From Mesorhizobium onobrychidis (GTDB taxonomy: Bacteria > Pseudomonadota > Alphaproteobacteria > Rhizobiales > Rhizobiaceae): a stretch of DNA of 64,000 nt. The notes under the pieces were generated by a model. It ran no database searches, was not told the origin of the DNA, and saw only the letters and a program-made list of their open reading frames with translations. A program made the translations under genes and the position numbers. This document shows, in pieces, positions 34,929-44,633 of the stretch; position 1 is the first letter of the stretch; the number at the start of each line of letters is the position of its first letter. The DNA lies in the NCBI RefSeq assembly GCF_024707545.1, contig NZ_CP062229.1, positions 3,577,501 to 3,641,500 of the forward strand. The letters are read 5' to 3'.

Positions 34929-36188
34929 CTAATGCAGCCGCGGCGTGGCGCCCTGGCCCTTGTCGTCGATCACCAGGCCGCGATGGAAGCGATCCAGCGT
35001 GAAGGGCGCATTGATGTCGTGCGGTTCATCCTTGGCGATGGTCCAGGCAAAGCACCAGCCGGAGGCGGGCGTCGCCTTGAAGCCGCCGTAGCACCAGCCG
35101 CAGTTGAGATACATGCCCGGAAGCGGGCCGATGGTGATGATCGGCGAGCCGTCCATCGACATGTCGCAGACGCCGCCCCAGGAGCGTAGCATGCGAACGC
35201 GGGCGAGACCCGGAAACAGCGCCAGCATCTCGCTCATCACCTCATCGACAACAGGCAAACTGCCGCGCTGGGCGTAGCTGTTGTAGCCGTCGAGATCGCC
35301 GCCATAGACAAGGCCGCCCTTGTCCGACTGCGACATGTAGAAATGGCCCATGCCGAAAGTCAGGACCGTATTGATGAACGGCTTCAGCGATTCCGTCACG
35401 AAGGCCTGCAGCACATGGCTCTCGATCGGCATCGTATCGATGCCGGCGAGCCGCATGACTTGCCCTGTGCTGCCGGCCACCGCGACCGCCACCTTCCTGG
35501 CGCGGATCTCTCCGCGCGACGTCGAGACGCCTGATATGCGGTCGCCGTCGCGCAGGAAGCCGGTGACCTCGCAATTCTCGATGATGTCGACACCGCGACG
35601 GTCGGCGCCGCGCGCATAGCCCCAGGCGACGGCATCGTGGCGGGCGGTGCCGGCGCGCCGCTGCATCAGGCCGCCGACGATTGGGAAGCGCGCCGTGGCG
35701 GAGACGTCCAGCGCCGGCACCAGGCGTGCGATCTCGGCCGTGGTCATCAGTTCGGCGTCGACGCCGAGATGGCGCATGGCGTTGCCTCGGCGGGCAAAAT
35801 CGTCGAGCTGGGCGGGTGTGTGCGCGAGGTTGAGGCAGCCGCGCTGCGAGAACATGACGTTGTAGTTGAGGTCGTGCGAGAGGTTCTCCCACAGCTTCAT
35901 CGAATGTTCGTAGAAGCGCGTGTTGGCCGGCAGCAGATAGTTGGAGCGCACGGCCGTCGTGTTGCGGCCGACATTGCCGGAGCCGAGCCAGCCCTTTTCC
36001 AGCACCGCGACATTGGTGATGCCGTGCTCCTTGGCCAGATAATAGGCGGTCGACAGGCCATGGCCGCCGCCGCCGATGACGATCACGTCGTAGGACGCCT
36101 TCGGGTCCGGCTTGCGCCAGGCCGGTTTCCAGTCCTTGTTGCCGGTCAGCGCGTTTTTGAGAAGCGAGAAGGCCGAATATTCCGCCAT
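34929..36188 (-). CDS. soxB: Sarcosine oxidase beta subunit
   Basis: A 419-aa DAO-family flavoprotein. The FAD motif VIVIGGGGHGLSTAYYLAKE (about residues 33-53) is followed by RNTTAVRSNYLLPA in the flavin-binding region. It has the catalytic subunit's typical C-terminus. It binds FAD, with FMN at the alpha-beta interface, and performs sarcosine oxidation. It is first of the soxBDAG operon. The 218 bp upstream hold two copies of a ctttttgt(t/c)atccgtt-like sequence near 36190-36225. Confidence 0.97.
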   Translation of the reverse strand: MAEYSAFSLLKNALTGNKDWKPAWRKPDPKASYDVIVIGGGGHGLSTAYYLAKEHGITNVAVLEKGWLGSGNVGRNTTAVRSNYLLPANTRFYEHSMKLWENLSHDLNYNVMFSQRGCLNLAHTPAQLDDFARRGNAMRHLGVDAELMTTAEIARLVPALDVSATARFPIVGGLMQRRAGTARHDAVAWGYARGADRRGVDIIENCEVTGFLRDGDRISGVSTSRGEIRARKVAVAVAGSTGQVMRLAGIDTMPIESHVLQAFVTESLKPFINTVLTFGMGHFYMSQSDKGGLVYGGDLDGYNSYAQRGSLPVVDEVMSEMLALFPGLARVRMLRSWGGVCDMSMDGSPIITIGPLPGMYLNCGWCYGGFKATPASGWCFAWTIAKDEPHDINAPFTLDRFHRGLVIDDKGQGATPRLH

Positions 36189-36406
36189 TCTTTTTGTTAT
36201 CCGTTCTGGCTTTTTGTCATCCGTTTTGGGCGATGCGGCACACTATAGAGCAGGCCGCTGCCGCAAAGCCAATATTGCGCCATCGCTTTTCGACTGGCCG
36301 ACGCCGAGATCGACGAGCAGAGCGGGACGGCTTGCTCCCTGGTATGAGCGGCTTTATCAAGGACTAGCTTTAGAACGCCTTGCCGCCTGTGAGTCGCCAA
36401 ACGATC

Positions 36407-38896
36407 ATGCTTTTCCGACTGCTCCGCTTCGTTCTGGTCCTCGCGATCGTAGCCTCGACGCCGCTGTCGCTTGATGCGGTGGCGCAGGGGCTTGACCAGG
36501 CTGCCTCCGGGGTGGTCGCCGACCAGCAGAAAATCCTGCAGGACCTGACGACGAGGACCGACAATCTCGAAAAGAAAATCCAGGAGGACGGTGACGACGA
36601 CGCCAGCCTTGTCGATATCCGCCTGCAGCTGGAGGAAATGTCGCGAGGTGCGCTGAACAGCGCGCTTGCCTTCCGCCCGCGCCTTTCGGAGATCAACGCA
36701 AGGCTCGATCAGCTTGGGGCGCCGCCGGCTGCGGGCCAGCCGCCCGAACCCGACATCGTGACCAGCGAACGCCAGGCGCTGGCGTCCGAAAAGGCCGAGA
36801 TCAATGCTGTCATCGCCGCGGCGCAAAACCTGTCGATCCGCATCAGCGGCCTCATCGCCAAGATCGCCAATATGCGCAGCGAGCTGTTTCGCAATCTGCT
36901 CACCAAGCGCTACGTGCTGTCCGACGCTCTGAGCCCTGAGGTCATTTCCGATGCGAACGGTGAATTTACCGGCTTCTACAAGGCGGTGTCATCGTGGCTG
37001 ACCTTCGCCTTCAAGTTCAAGTTCCAGGCCGTGCTGGCCGCGACCTTGACGGCACTTTCCCTGGCGGCGGTACTTTTTGTCGGTGGGCGGCGCCTGTTCG
37101 GGCGTGTCTTCGAAGCTGACCCGTCCGTCGAAGATCCCTCCTATCTCAGCCGGCTGTCGGTGGCGTTCTGGTCGACATTGCTGCCGACGCTGGCTGTTGG
37201 CGTCTTCCTGGTCTCGACCGTGTTCTTTTTCAACTACTACAACGTGTTGCGCGGCGACATTGGCGTTTTCCTGAATGCGCTGGTTGCGGTCATCGCGGTG
37301 GTGTTCTGCGTCAACCGGCTGACCAATGCGGCGTTGGAACCGCGGCTGCCGAACTGGCGGCTGATACCCGTTGAATCGGGTCCGGCCCGCTGGCTGGTGC
37401 GGCTGACGACCGCCATGGCGGTGGTGATCGGCGTCAACAATTTCCTGTCGGTCGTCAACGACAAGATGGGCTCGCCGCTGTCGCTGACCATCGCCAGAAG
37501 TTTTGTCGCCACCATCATCGTCGGCGTCATCCTGATCCTGATGGGGCTGCTGAAACCGTTCAAGGCCGCCGACGGAAGCTGGCGTCCCTGGCCGGCGTGG
37601 CTGCGCTACACGGCCGTCGCGCTCGGCGTTTTCACCATCGCCACGGCGCTGCTCGGCTATATCGGCCTCGCCATCTTCGTTTCGCTGCAGGTCGTGGTCA
37701 CCGGAACCATTCTGGTCACCGCCTATATCGGCATCCTGTCGGCGCGGGCGATCAGCGAGGAAGGCGGCTTTGCCAACACGTCGATCGGGCGCTGGCTATC
37801 GACCAATTCCAGCTATGAGGAGTCCGCGCTCGATCAGCTCGGCCTGGTCGTCAGCGTCGCCATCAACCTGATGATCGTGCTGGTGTTCCTGCCGCTGATC
37901 CTGTTGATGTGGGGCTTCCAGCCCGGCGACATCGAGGCCTGGGGCTATAAGCTGGCGACGGGCCTCACCATCGGCTCGGTGACGATCTCTGTGACCGGCA
38001 TCCTGACCGGCATCATTATCTTCATTATCGGCTATTTCCTGACGCGCTGGTTCCAGGGCTGGCTCGACGGCTCGGTGATGGCGCGCGGCAAGGTCGATAC
38101 CGGCGTGCGGAACTCGATCCGGCTGGCGGTCGGCTATGCCGGCGTGGCGCTCGCAGCACTCGTCGGCGTCTCGGCGGCGGGGATCGATCTCTCCAACCTG
38201 GCGCTTGTCGCCGGCGCCCTGTCCCTCGGTATCGGCTTTGGCCTGCAGAATGTCGTCTCCAACTTCGTCTCCGGCCTGATCCTTTTGGCCGAGCGGCCGT
38301 TCAAGGTCGGCGACTGGATCGTCGCCGGTGACATCAGCGGCACGGTCAAGAAGATCAGCGTGCGCGCCACCGAGATCGAGACGTTTCAGCGCCAGTCGGT
38401 GATCCTGCCCAATTCAAACCTGATCAACAATGCCGTCGGCAATTGGACGCACCGCAACAAGCTCGGTCGCATCGACATCAAGGTCGGCATCGCCTACGGC
38501 AGCGACGTCAAGCAGGCCCATGCTGTCCTTTTGGAGATTGCGCGCAGCCATCCGCTGGTGCTGAAAAATCCGGAACCCTTCGTGCTGTTCACCAATTTCG
38601 GGCCGGCCGCTCTCGAATTCGAAATCCGCGTGTTCCTGGCCGACGTGATGAACGGCAACATCGTGCAGAACGACATCCGGTTTGCCGTCCTCGATGAGTT
38701 CGCCGATCAGCATATCGAAATTCCATCGGCGCCGCGCGCCGTCGTCGAGACTAAGAAGCATGAGGCGTGGCCGATCGATGACGACAAGATCGAAGTCGAT
38801 TTCGCCGAGCAGGAGCGCGCGGCGGCTGAAGCCGCGGCCGAGACGAAACGCCTGGCTAGATCCGGGCGCAAGACCCGCAAGCCGGATCCCGATTAG
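36407..38896 (+). CDS. Mechanosensitive ion channel protein (DUF3772 plus MscS domains)
   Basis: An 829-aa MscS-superfamily channel. A signal peptide (1-27) precedes a periplasmic helical DUF3772 region (about 80-150, LQLEEMSRGALNSAL). Roughly ten membrane helices follow. The MscS pore and beta domain span about 600-780 (LSLGIGFGLQNVVSNFVSGL pore helix; VILPNSNLINNAVGNW). The C-terminal tail is charged. Such channels open under membrane tension to release osmolytes. The ATG at 36407 starts the signal peptide; an upstream TTG at 36380 is possible. Confidence 0.92.
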   Translation: MLFRLLRFVLVLAIVASTPLSLDAVAQGLDQAASGVVADQQKILQDLTTRTDNLEKKIQEDGDDDASLVDIRLQLEEMSRGALNSALAFRPRLSEINARLDQLGAPPAAGQPPEPDIVTSERQALASEKAEINAVIAAAQNLSIRISGLIAKIANMRSELFRNLLTKRYVLSDALSPEVISDANGEFTGFYKAVSSWLTFAFKFKFQAVLAATLTALSLAAVLFVGGRRLFGRVFEADPSVEDPSYLSRLSVAFWSTLLPTLAVGVFLVSTVFFFNYYNVLRGDIGVFLNALVAVIAVVFCVNRLTNAALEPRLPNWRLIPVESGPARWLVRLTTAMAVVIGVNNFLSVVNDKMGSPLSLTIARSFVATIIVGVILILMGLLKPFKAADGSWRPWPAWLRYTAVALGVFTIATALLGYIGLAIFVSLQVVVTGTILVTAYIGILSARAISEEGGFANTSIGRWLSTNSSYEESALDQLGLVVSVAINLMIVLVFLPLILLMWGFQPGDIEAWGYKLATGLTIGSVTISVTGILTGIIIFIIGYFLTRWFQGWLDGSVMARGKVDTGVRNSIRLAVGYAGVALAALVGVSAAGIDLSNLALVAGALSLGIGFGLQNVVSNFVSGLILLAERPFKVGDWIVAGDISGTVKKISVRATEIETFQRQSVILPNSNLINNAVGNWTHRNKLGRIDIKVGIAYGSDVKQAHAVLLEIARSHPLVLKNPEPFVLFTNFGPAALEFEIRVFLADVMNGNIVQNDIRFAVLDEFADQHIEIPSAPRAVVETKKHEAWPIDDDKIEVDFAEQERAAAEAAAETKRLARSGRKTRKPDPD

Positions 38897-39189
38897 GGTA
38901 TATTGATATTCAGGTGATGCCGGCCTGCGAACGGCGGTTTCCTGCGCTTTCCGGTACTCACGGACCCAAATGTCCGCTCCGTTCCGGTTCTCGGAACCCA
39001 CCCTTCTCGGCTCGGCCTGACCTAAATCTCAACATACCCTCAAGTCAGGCTTTCGACGCAGCGAAAGCAATTGCGGCATGAATGCGGCATTCAGTTGCCG
39101 TTCAGCTTGCATCTCATATAAGCTCACATGCAAAGGGCGAGAATGCCTTGCGAAATGCAACAGAGGCGGTGGAAACACCGATACTGCAA

Positions 39190-39453
39190 ATGTGGAAGTC
39201 TCTCGTCGCCGCCATCGCTTTTCTCGCCGTGGGCGGTTCAGCCTTCGCCGCCAGCGCGACCAACAAGGACGCCGAGACCCGCACACTCGTCGTGACCGAA
39301 GGCGGTGGCAAGACGGAGCTGGCGCTGGCCGCCGGCGAAACCGCGGAATTCTGCCCGACCGGCTGTTTCGTTACCATGCCGAATGGCGACCTCGAGGCGC
39401 TGACGGGTTCGGAAACGATCGAAATCTCAGGCGGCGTCGCCCGTATCAAGTAA
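39190..39453 (+). CDS. Small secreted protein of unknown function
   Basis: An 87-aa protein with a clear signal peptide (MWKSLVAAIAFLAVGGSAFAA). The mature part has a CPTGC motif and beta-rich composition (TLVVTEGGGKTELALAAGE). The start at ATG 39190 puts the signal sequence first; an in-frame ATG at 39082 is too far upstream of it. A strong terminator follows 33 bp later. I do not recognise the family. Confidence 0.7.
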   Translation: MWKSLVAAIAFLAVGGSAFAASATNKDAETRTLVVTEGGGKTELALAAGETAEFCPTGCFVTMPNGDLEALTGSETIEISGGVARIK

Positions 39454-39486
39454 CCGCGTCAAAAAACATTGACGACTTGTTTTTCG

Positions 39487-39513
39487 AAGGCCGGGCAAAT
39501 GCCCGGCCTTTTA
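39487..39513 (+). terminator. Rho-independent terminator
   Basis: The inverted repeat aaggccgggc / gcccggcctt, with loop aaat, is followed by ttta. It lies 33 bp after the small secreted protein gene. Confidence 0.85.
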
Positions 39514-39553
39514 TGGTTTCGGATCATCGAAACTTAACGATTCCCGCTCCGCC

Positions 39554-39727
39554 GGCGTCCTGTTTACGGCATTGGTGCTCGGGGTGCTGGCCCACGACAC
39601 CCGCATCTACTTTCCCAATCTGATCCCGCCGTTCCTGCTGCTCGCCGGTCCCTTCAAGGCGCTGTGGGCGAGCATCAAAGGGCATCGCGCCGCAGTGTTG
39701 CACGTCGTTCCAAAAAATGGATCATGA
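39554..39727 (+). pseudogene. Fragment of a membrane protein without a proper start
   Basis: The frame reads GVLFTALVLGVLAHDTRIYF, then PNLIPPFLLLAGPFKALWAS and ends at TGA 39725-39727. It looks like coding sequence (one hydrophobic segment, NLIPPFLLL). No ATG occurs between the in-frame upstream stop near 39470 and this stretch; only TTG 39572 and GTG 39575 are available, without a Shine-Dalgarno. It is either a 5'-truncated gene or a small protein with a rare start. Confidence 0.4.
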
Positions 39728-39785
39728 GTTCCGCCTCCAGCCTGGCGCGCATCATTTTCCCTTGAAGCAGCTGATCTCTCAACAC

Positions 39786-39890
39786 CAGTGCCACGCGTCC
39801 TTTTGGACGCGCACAGGACGCCGTAGAGATTTTTCTGCGCATGATCCCAGCGCAAATCGGTTCCGATTTTTCGGGGTCATGCGCCGGGGT
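39786..39890. repeat. Rhizobial intergenic repeat, copy B
   Basis: It has the same order of blocks as 30186-30300: agtgccacgcgtcc, ttggacgcgca, then gcgcatgatcc...cggttccgatt...ggggtcatgcgcc. It lies about 120 bp before the third dimethylglycine-dehydrogenase-like gene. Confidence 0.75.
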
Positions 39891-40007
39891 CGCGCCGCAC
39901 CTGCAGCGTGTCGCAAACAGGCGGTAGCACGATGGCCGTCGCCTGCATATTGTGCGCCGATCAAGCGGGCGCGGGCGCCCGCAGCAGCACTTTTGGAGTC
40001 GCGGGCA

Positions 40008-42569
40008 ATGGCAGGGTTTCCGGAAAAGGCGAAGGTCGTCATCGTCGGGCTGGGCGGCATTGTCGGTGCATCGGTCGCCCACCACCTGATCGAGCGCGGA
40101 TGGGACGACATCGTCGGCATCGACAAATCGGGCATCCCTACCGATATCGGCTCGACGGCGCACGCCTCCGACTTCTGCTACACGACCAGCCATGATTTCC
40201 TGTCCTGCTGGACGACGCTCTACTCCATCGATTTCTACGAAAAGATGGGCCATTACGCCCGCATCGGCGGCCTTGAAGTCGCCCGCGTTGGCGACGACGC
40301 CCGCATGGACGAGATCAAGCGCAAGATCGCCTCGGCAAAGGCTTTCGGCACGCGTGCCCGCCTGATCGAACCGGCCGAGATCAAGCAGAAGTTCCCGCTG
40401 ATCGAAGAAGAGATGGTGCAGGGCGGCCTCTGGGATCCCGATGCCGGTCTTGTCATCCCGCGCTCGCAAACGGTCGCCGGTAAGCTGGTCGACCAGGCGG
40501 AAGGCTCCGGCAAGCTCAAATCCTTCGCGAACACGCCGGCCAAGTCGCTTATCGTCGAGAATGGTCGCATCAAGGGCGTGGTGACCGATCGCGGCACAAT
40601 CGAAGCCGACTACGTGATTGTTTGCGCGGGTATCTGGGGCCGGTTGATCGCGGAAATGGTGGGCGAGGACCTGCCGGTCATGCCGATCGACCATCCGCTC
40701 ACCTTCTTCGGGCCGTATACCGAGTTCGCCGGCACCGGCAAGGAGATCGGCTGGCCGCTGCTGCGCGACCAGGGCAACTCGGCTTACATGCGCGACACCG
40801 GCGATCCCAAGACCGCCGAAGGCGGGCAGATCGAGTGGGGCTACTACGAAGAGACCAATCCGCGCCTTTGCCATCCGCGCGACCTTCTGGAGAAGAACCA
40901 GGCCCGTCTTTCGCCCTCGCAGCGCGACCTCGACATGGAACAGATCCTCGCCCCGCTCGAGCGGGCCATGGAACTGACGCCGATCCTGGGCGAACTAGGC
41001 TACAATGAGAGCCATTCCTTCAACGGGCTTCTGCAGGTGACGGCAGACGGCGGCCCCTCCATGGGCGAGAGCCAGAAGGTGCGGGGCCTCTGGTATGCCG
41101 TCGCGATCTGGGTCAAGGACGGCCCCGGCATGGGCAAGCTCATTGCCGACTGGATGACGGACGGCCGGACGTCGATTGACCATCACGCCATCGACTATTC
41201 GCGCTTCTATCCGCACCAGACGCAAGAGCAGTTCATCTGGGACCGCTGCACCGAAACGGCGATGAAGGTCTACAATCCGGCGGTCCATCCGCGCGAGCCC
41301 TTCTCCAAGGCCCGCGACGTGCGCCGCTCGCCTTTCTGGGAGCGCGAGAAGGAACTCGGCGGTTATTTCATGGAGCTGGGCGGCTGGGAGCGCGCTCATG
41401 GCTATGCCGCCAACGAGCACCTGCTCGAAAAATACGGCAACCGGGTGCCGGTGCGCGAAAACGAGTGGGACAACCGCCATTTCTGGCGCGTCTCCAATGC
41501 CGAGCATCTCGCCATGAGCGAGGATTGCGGCATCGTGAACCTGTCGCATTTCGCCATGTACGATGTGGAAGGCCCGGATCATGTCGCGCTGATGGAATGG
41601 CTGTGCGCGGCCAAGATCGGCGGCGACGGCAATATCGGCAAAGGCATCTACACCCATTTCCTCGACGATCACGGCATGGTGCGCGCCGACCTGACGGTCA
41701 TCCGCATGGCCGACCGCTGCCGGGTCATCGACGGCGCAGATGCCGGCCCGCGCGACTTCCACTACATGCGGCGGACGGCAGAAGACAAAGGGTTCGACGT
41801 CACCATCACGGACGTGACAGAAAAGTATGTGACCGTCGGCATCTGGGGCCCGAACGCCCGGGCAACATTGAGCAAGGTCGTGGAAGGCCCGGATGGCCTG
41901 ACGCCGGAGAATTTCCCCTTTGCGGCGATCAAGCCTGTCAGGATCGCCGGCAAGGACGTGACCGCTTTCCGCATCTCCTATGTCGGCGAGCAGGGCTGGG
42001 AACTGCACATGCGATACGAAGACGGCCTGGCCGTATGGGACGCGTTGCGCTCGACCGGCGTGATGGCTTTTGGCGTCGAGACCTATGCCAACAGCCGCCG
42101 CATGGAGAAGAGCCTGCGCCTGCAGAACGCGGATCTTTTAACCGAGTACAATCTGCTGGAGGCCGATCTTGCCCGCCCGAAGGTCAAGGAGGCCGATTTC
42201 AGCGGCAAGGCAAAGCATCTGGAATATCGCGCCCGCGCGCATCAGCAGGCTATGCTTTGCACGCTTGTCATGACGGATAATGTCGATTCCAGGGGCGTTG
42301 CCCGTTATCCGGTCGGCACGATGCCGGTGATGGACCCGCAAACGGGCGAGACGCTGGTCGACGAACTCGGCCGCCGGTCTTTCACGACGTCGATCGCCTA
42401 CGGCCCCACCATCGGCAAGAACATTGCCCTCGCCTATCTGCCCTGGGCGTATTGCCAGGAGGGCCGCAAGCTGACTGTCGAATATTTCGGCGAGAAATAC
42501 CCGGTCGAAGTGGCCGCCGTCGGCTACCGACCGCTCTACGATCCGGAGAACCTCAATCCACGCAGCTAA
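40008..42569 (+). CDS. FAD-dependent oxidoreductase with GcvT folate domain (dimethylglycine dehydrogenase-like, 3)
   Basis: An 853-aa protein with the DAO-GcvT layout. The FAD motif KVVIVGLGGIVGASVAHHLI has one Gly shifted from the usual GxGxxG. The flavin-linking region reads GSTAHASDF rather than WHAAG, but keeps a His. The folate domain is in the C-terminal half (FRISYVGEQGWELHMRYEDG). Motif differences suggest a different N-methyl substrate from the paralogues at 22.4 and 26.9 kb. The ATG at 40008 has ttggag upstream. It is monocistronic. Confidence 0.88.
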   Translation: MAGFPEKAKVVIVGLGGIVGASVAHHLIERGWDDIVGIDKSGIPTDIGSTAHASDFCYTTSHDFLSCWTTLYSIDFYEKMGHYARIGGLEVARVGDDARMDEIKRKIASAKAFGTRARLIEPAEIKQKFPLIEEEMVQGGLWDPDAGLVIPRSQTVAGKLVDQAEGSGKLKSFANTPAKSLIVENGRIKGVVTDRGTIEADYVIVCAGIWGRLIAEMVGEDLPVMPIDHPLTFFGPYTEFAGTGKEIGWPLLRDQGNSAYMRDTGDPKTAEGGQIEWGYYEETNPRLCHPRDLLEKNQARLSPSQRDLDMEQILAPLERAMELTPILGELGYNESHSFNGLLQVTADGGPSMGESQKVRGLWYAVAIWVKDGPGMGKLIADWMTDGRTSIDHHAIDYSRFYPHQTQEQFIWDRCTETAMKVYNPAVHPREPFSKARDVRRSPFWEREKELGGYFMELGGWERAHGYAANEHLLEKYGNRVPVRENEWDNRHFWRVSNAEHLAMSEDCGIVNLSHFAMYDVEGPDHVALMEWLCAAKIGGDGNIGKGIYTHFLDDHGMVRADLTVIRMADRCRVIDGADAGPRDFHYMRRTAEDKGFDVTITDVTEKYVTVGIWGPNARATLSKVVEGPDGLTPENFPFAAIKPVRIAGKDVTAFRISYVGEQGWELHMRYEDGLAVWDALRSTGVMAFGVETYANSRRMEKSLRLQNADLLTEYNLLEADLARPKVKEADFSGKAKHLEYRARAHQQAMLCTLVMTDNVDSRGVARYPVGTMPVMDPQTGETLVDELGRRSFTTSIAYGPTIGKNIALAYLPWAYCQEGRKLTVEYFGEKYPVEVAAVGYRPLYDPENLNPRS

Positions 42570-42697
42570 GCGTTGATTGTCTACCGGTCCTCCCGCAGGA
42601 GGGTAAGGGGCGGACTCGCAAAAATGTGAACTCAAAGACTTAGCTCGGCGCTGGGCTTTTCTCTTTGCCGGCAGGCGATTCTCGCTTACCTTACGGC

Positions 42698-43546
42698 ATG
42701 TCTGCTTTTCCCCATGCAAGACATCTCCTCTCTGCTGCCGCCGCGCTGGCGCTGGTGCCTTGGCTGACGCCGGAATCCCGCGCCGCCGAGCCTGTCGACA
42801 TCGAGCTGGTTCTTGCCGTCGACGTTTCGCTTTCGATGTCGCCGGCCGAACTCGAAATCCAGCGTCGCGGCTATGTCGCGGCGCTGACGCACGACACGGT
42901 GCTGCAGGCCATCGCCGATGGCGCCTATGGCAAGATTGCCGTCACCTATGTCGAATGGGCCGGCATGACCTGGCAGCATGTCATCGTGCCGTGGACGGTA
43001 ATCGCCAATCGTACTGACGCCGAGCGGGTGGTCGAACAGCTCTCCGCTCATGCGCCCAACAGCGCCCGGCGCACCTCGATTTCCGGTGCCTTGCAATTCG
43101 GCAGCGATCTCTTCGCCGAAAGCGGCTTTCAGGGCGTCAAGCGCGTCATCGACATTTCAGGCGATGGCCCCAACAATCAAGGTGCTCCCGTCGACGTCAC
43201 CCGTGACGGGCTGGTCAAGCAAGGCATCACTATCAACGGCCTGCCGCTGATGACCCGGAGCGGCTTCACCAGTGTCTACGACGTCAATTATCTCGACCGC
43301 TACTACACCGACTGCGTCATCGGTGGGCCCGGCGCATTCATGATCCCGGTCAATGAGTGGACGCAGTTTCCTGAAGCGATCCGCCGCAAGCTGGTGCTCG
43401 AGCTTGCCGGGCCTGCGTCACCGCAATGGGCGGCGGACGAAGCGGCGCATCCGCCGGTGGTGCTGGCGCAAGACAAGCCGGCCACCGACTGTCAGGTCGG
43501 CGAGAAAATGTGGCGCGACCGAAGCTGGATGTTCGACAGCCGCTAG
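42698..43546 (+). CDS. DUF1194 domain protein (secreted von Willebrand A-like)
   Basis: A 282-aa protein with a signal peptide (about 1-28, ending ESRAA). The VWA-like domain has a MIDAS motif DVSLSMS near residues 42-48, and RVIDISGDGPNNQG is conserved in this family. DUF1194 proteins are common in rhizobia and have no defined role; metal-dependent protein binding in the periplasm is likely. The ATG at 42698 places the signal peptide at the N-terminus. Confidence 0.88.
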   Translation: MSAFPHARHLLSAAAALALVPWLTPESRAAEPVDIELVLAVDVSLSMSPAELEIQRRGYVAALTHDTVLQAIADGAYGKIAVTYVEWAGMTWQHVIVPWTVIANRTDAERVVEQLSAHAPNSARRTSISGALQFGSDLFAESGFQGVKRVIDISGDGPNNQGAPVDVTRDGLVKQGITINGLPLMTRSGFTSVYDVNYLDRYYTDCVIGGPGAFMIPVNEWTQFPEAIRRKLVLELAGPASPQWAADEAAHPPVVLAQDKPATDCQVGEKMWRDRSWMFDSR

Positions 43547-43596
43547 AACTGGCGAGCATTCCCCGCCGGCGCCCACACATTCAAGATGTTGCTTGT

Positions 43597-44598
43597 TTAC
43601 GCGACCAGCAATTGCTTGCGGTCGACGCGCTCCTGCTGCGGCGAGCGCGCATAGAGCTCGCGGTAGCATTTGGAGAAATGCGAAGCGGAGACGAAGCCGC
43701 AAGCGACCGCCACTTCGACCACCGGCATCGATGATTGGATCAGCAAGTGCCGGGCCCGGTCGAGGCGGATTTCCAGATAGTAGCGGGCAGGGGATCGTCC
43801 CATCTCGGTGCGGAACAGGCGCTCGATCTGACGGCGCGACAGGTCGACGTGATCGGCGATCTCGATCAGCGACAGCGGCTCGGACAGGTTTGCTTCCATC
43901 AATTCGATGATGGTCAGCACCTTCGAGTTCTGTACGCCAAGGCGTGCGCGCAGCGGCAGGCGCTGGCGATCGGTCGGGCTGCGTACGCGGTCAGTCAAAA
44001 CCTGCTCGCAGACCCGGTTGACGAGGCTCTCGTCGAAATCGTCGCCGATCAGCTTCAGCATCATGTCGAGCGCCGCGGTGCCGCCGGCGCAGGTGTAGAT
44101 GTTCTGGTCGATCTCGAAGAGGTCGGCAAAGACATTGGCCTTCGGGAACGCTTCGGAAAAGCCCGGCAGGTTCTCCCAATGAATGGCGCAGCGCTTGTTG
44201 GACAACAGGCCAGCGGCGGCCAGTATATGTGCGCCAGTGCACAGGCCGCCGATGGCGACGCCGCGGTTGTATTCCTCGCGCAGCCAGGCGAAGGCCGATC
44301 TGTTCTGGTAGCGCTCGACATTGATGCCGCTGCAGACGACCGCCATGTTCGGCCGTTCGGGGCCGGACATCTTCTTGCGTTCGTCCTCCAGCGAGGTGTT
44401 GACGGCGCATTCGACGCCGTTCGAAGCGCGCACCGGCTTGCCGTCGATGCTGGCGAGCCGCCAGCGGTAGGCCTCGTAGCCGAGCATCCGGTTGGCCGAG
44501 CGCAACGGATCGAGCGCCGTCGCAAAGGCGATCATGGTGAAATCGGGGACCAGGAAGAATACAAACGATCGCCTGACCGGATGATTTACGACGTTCAC
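43597..44598 (-). CDS. GlxA-type AraC-family regulator, GbdR-like
   Basis: A 333-aa regulator. The N-terminal DJ-1/PfpI-like domain (about 10-180) has GLCTGAHILAAAGLL. The C-terminal AraC double helix-turn-helix (about 225-325) has ANLSEPLSLIEIADHVDLSR and ACGFVSASHFSKCYRELY. GbdR of Pseudomonas, with this architecture, activates glycine betaine, dimethylglycine and sarcosine catabolism, and such genes surround it here. The likely start is GTG 44598 behind gtgaggg; a TTG at 44619 is the alternative. GCGACA repeats lie upstream. Confidence 0.82.
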   Translation of the reverse strand: MNVVNHPVRRSFVFFLVPDFTMIAFATALDPLRSANRMLGYEAYRWRLASIDGKPVRASNGVECAVNTSLEDERKKMSGPERPNMAVVCSGINVERYQNRSAFAWLREEYNRGVAIGGLCTGAHILAAAGLLSNKRCAIHWENLPGFSEAFPKANVFADLFEIDQNIYTCAGGTAALDMMLKLIGDDFDESLVNRVCEQVLTDRVRSPTDRQRLPLRARLGVQNSKVLTIIELMEANLSEPLSLIEIADHVDLSRRQIERLFRTEMGRSPARYYLEIRLDRARHLLIQSSMPVVEVAVACGFVSASHFSKCYRELYARSPQQERVDRKQLLVA

Positions 44599-44633
44599 TG
44601 GGTAGCCCTCACGCTGCAATGGCGCGAACAGGA

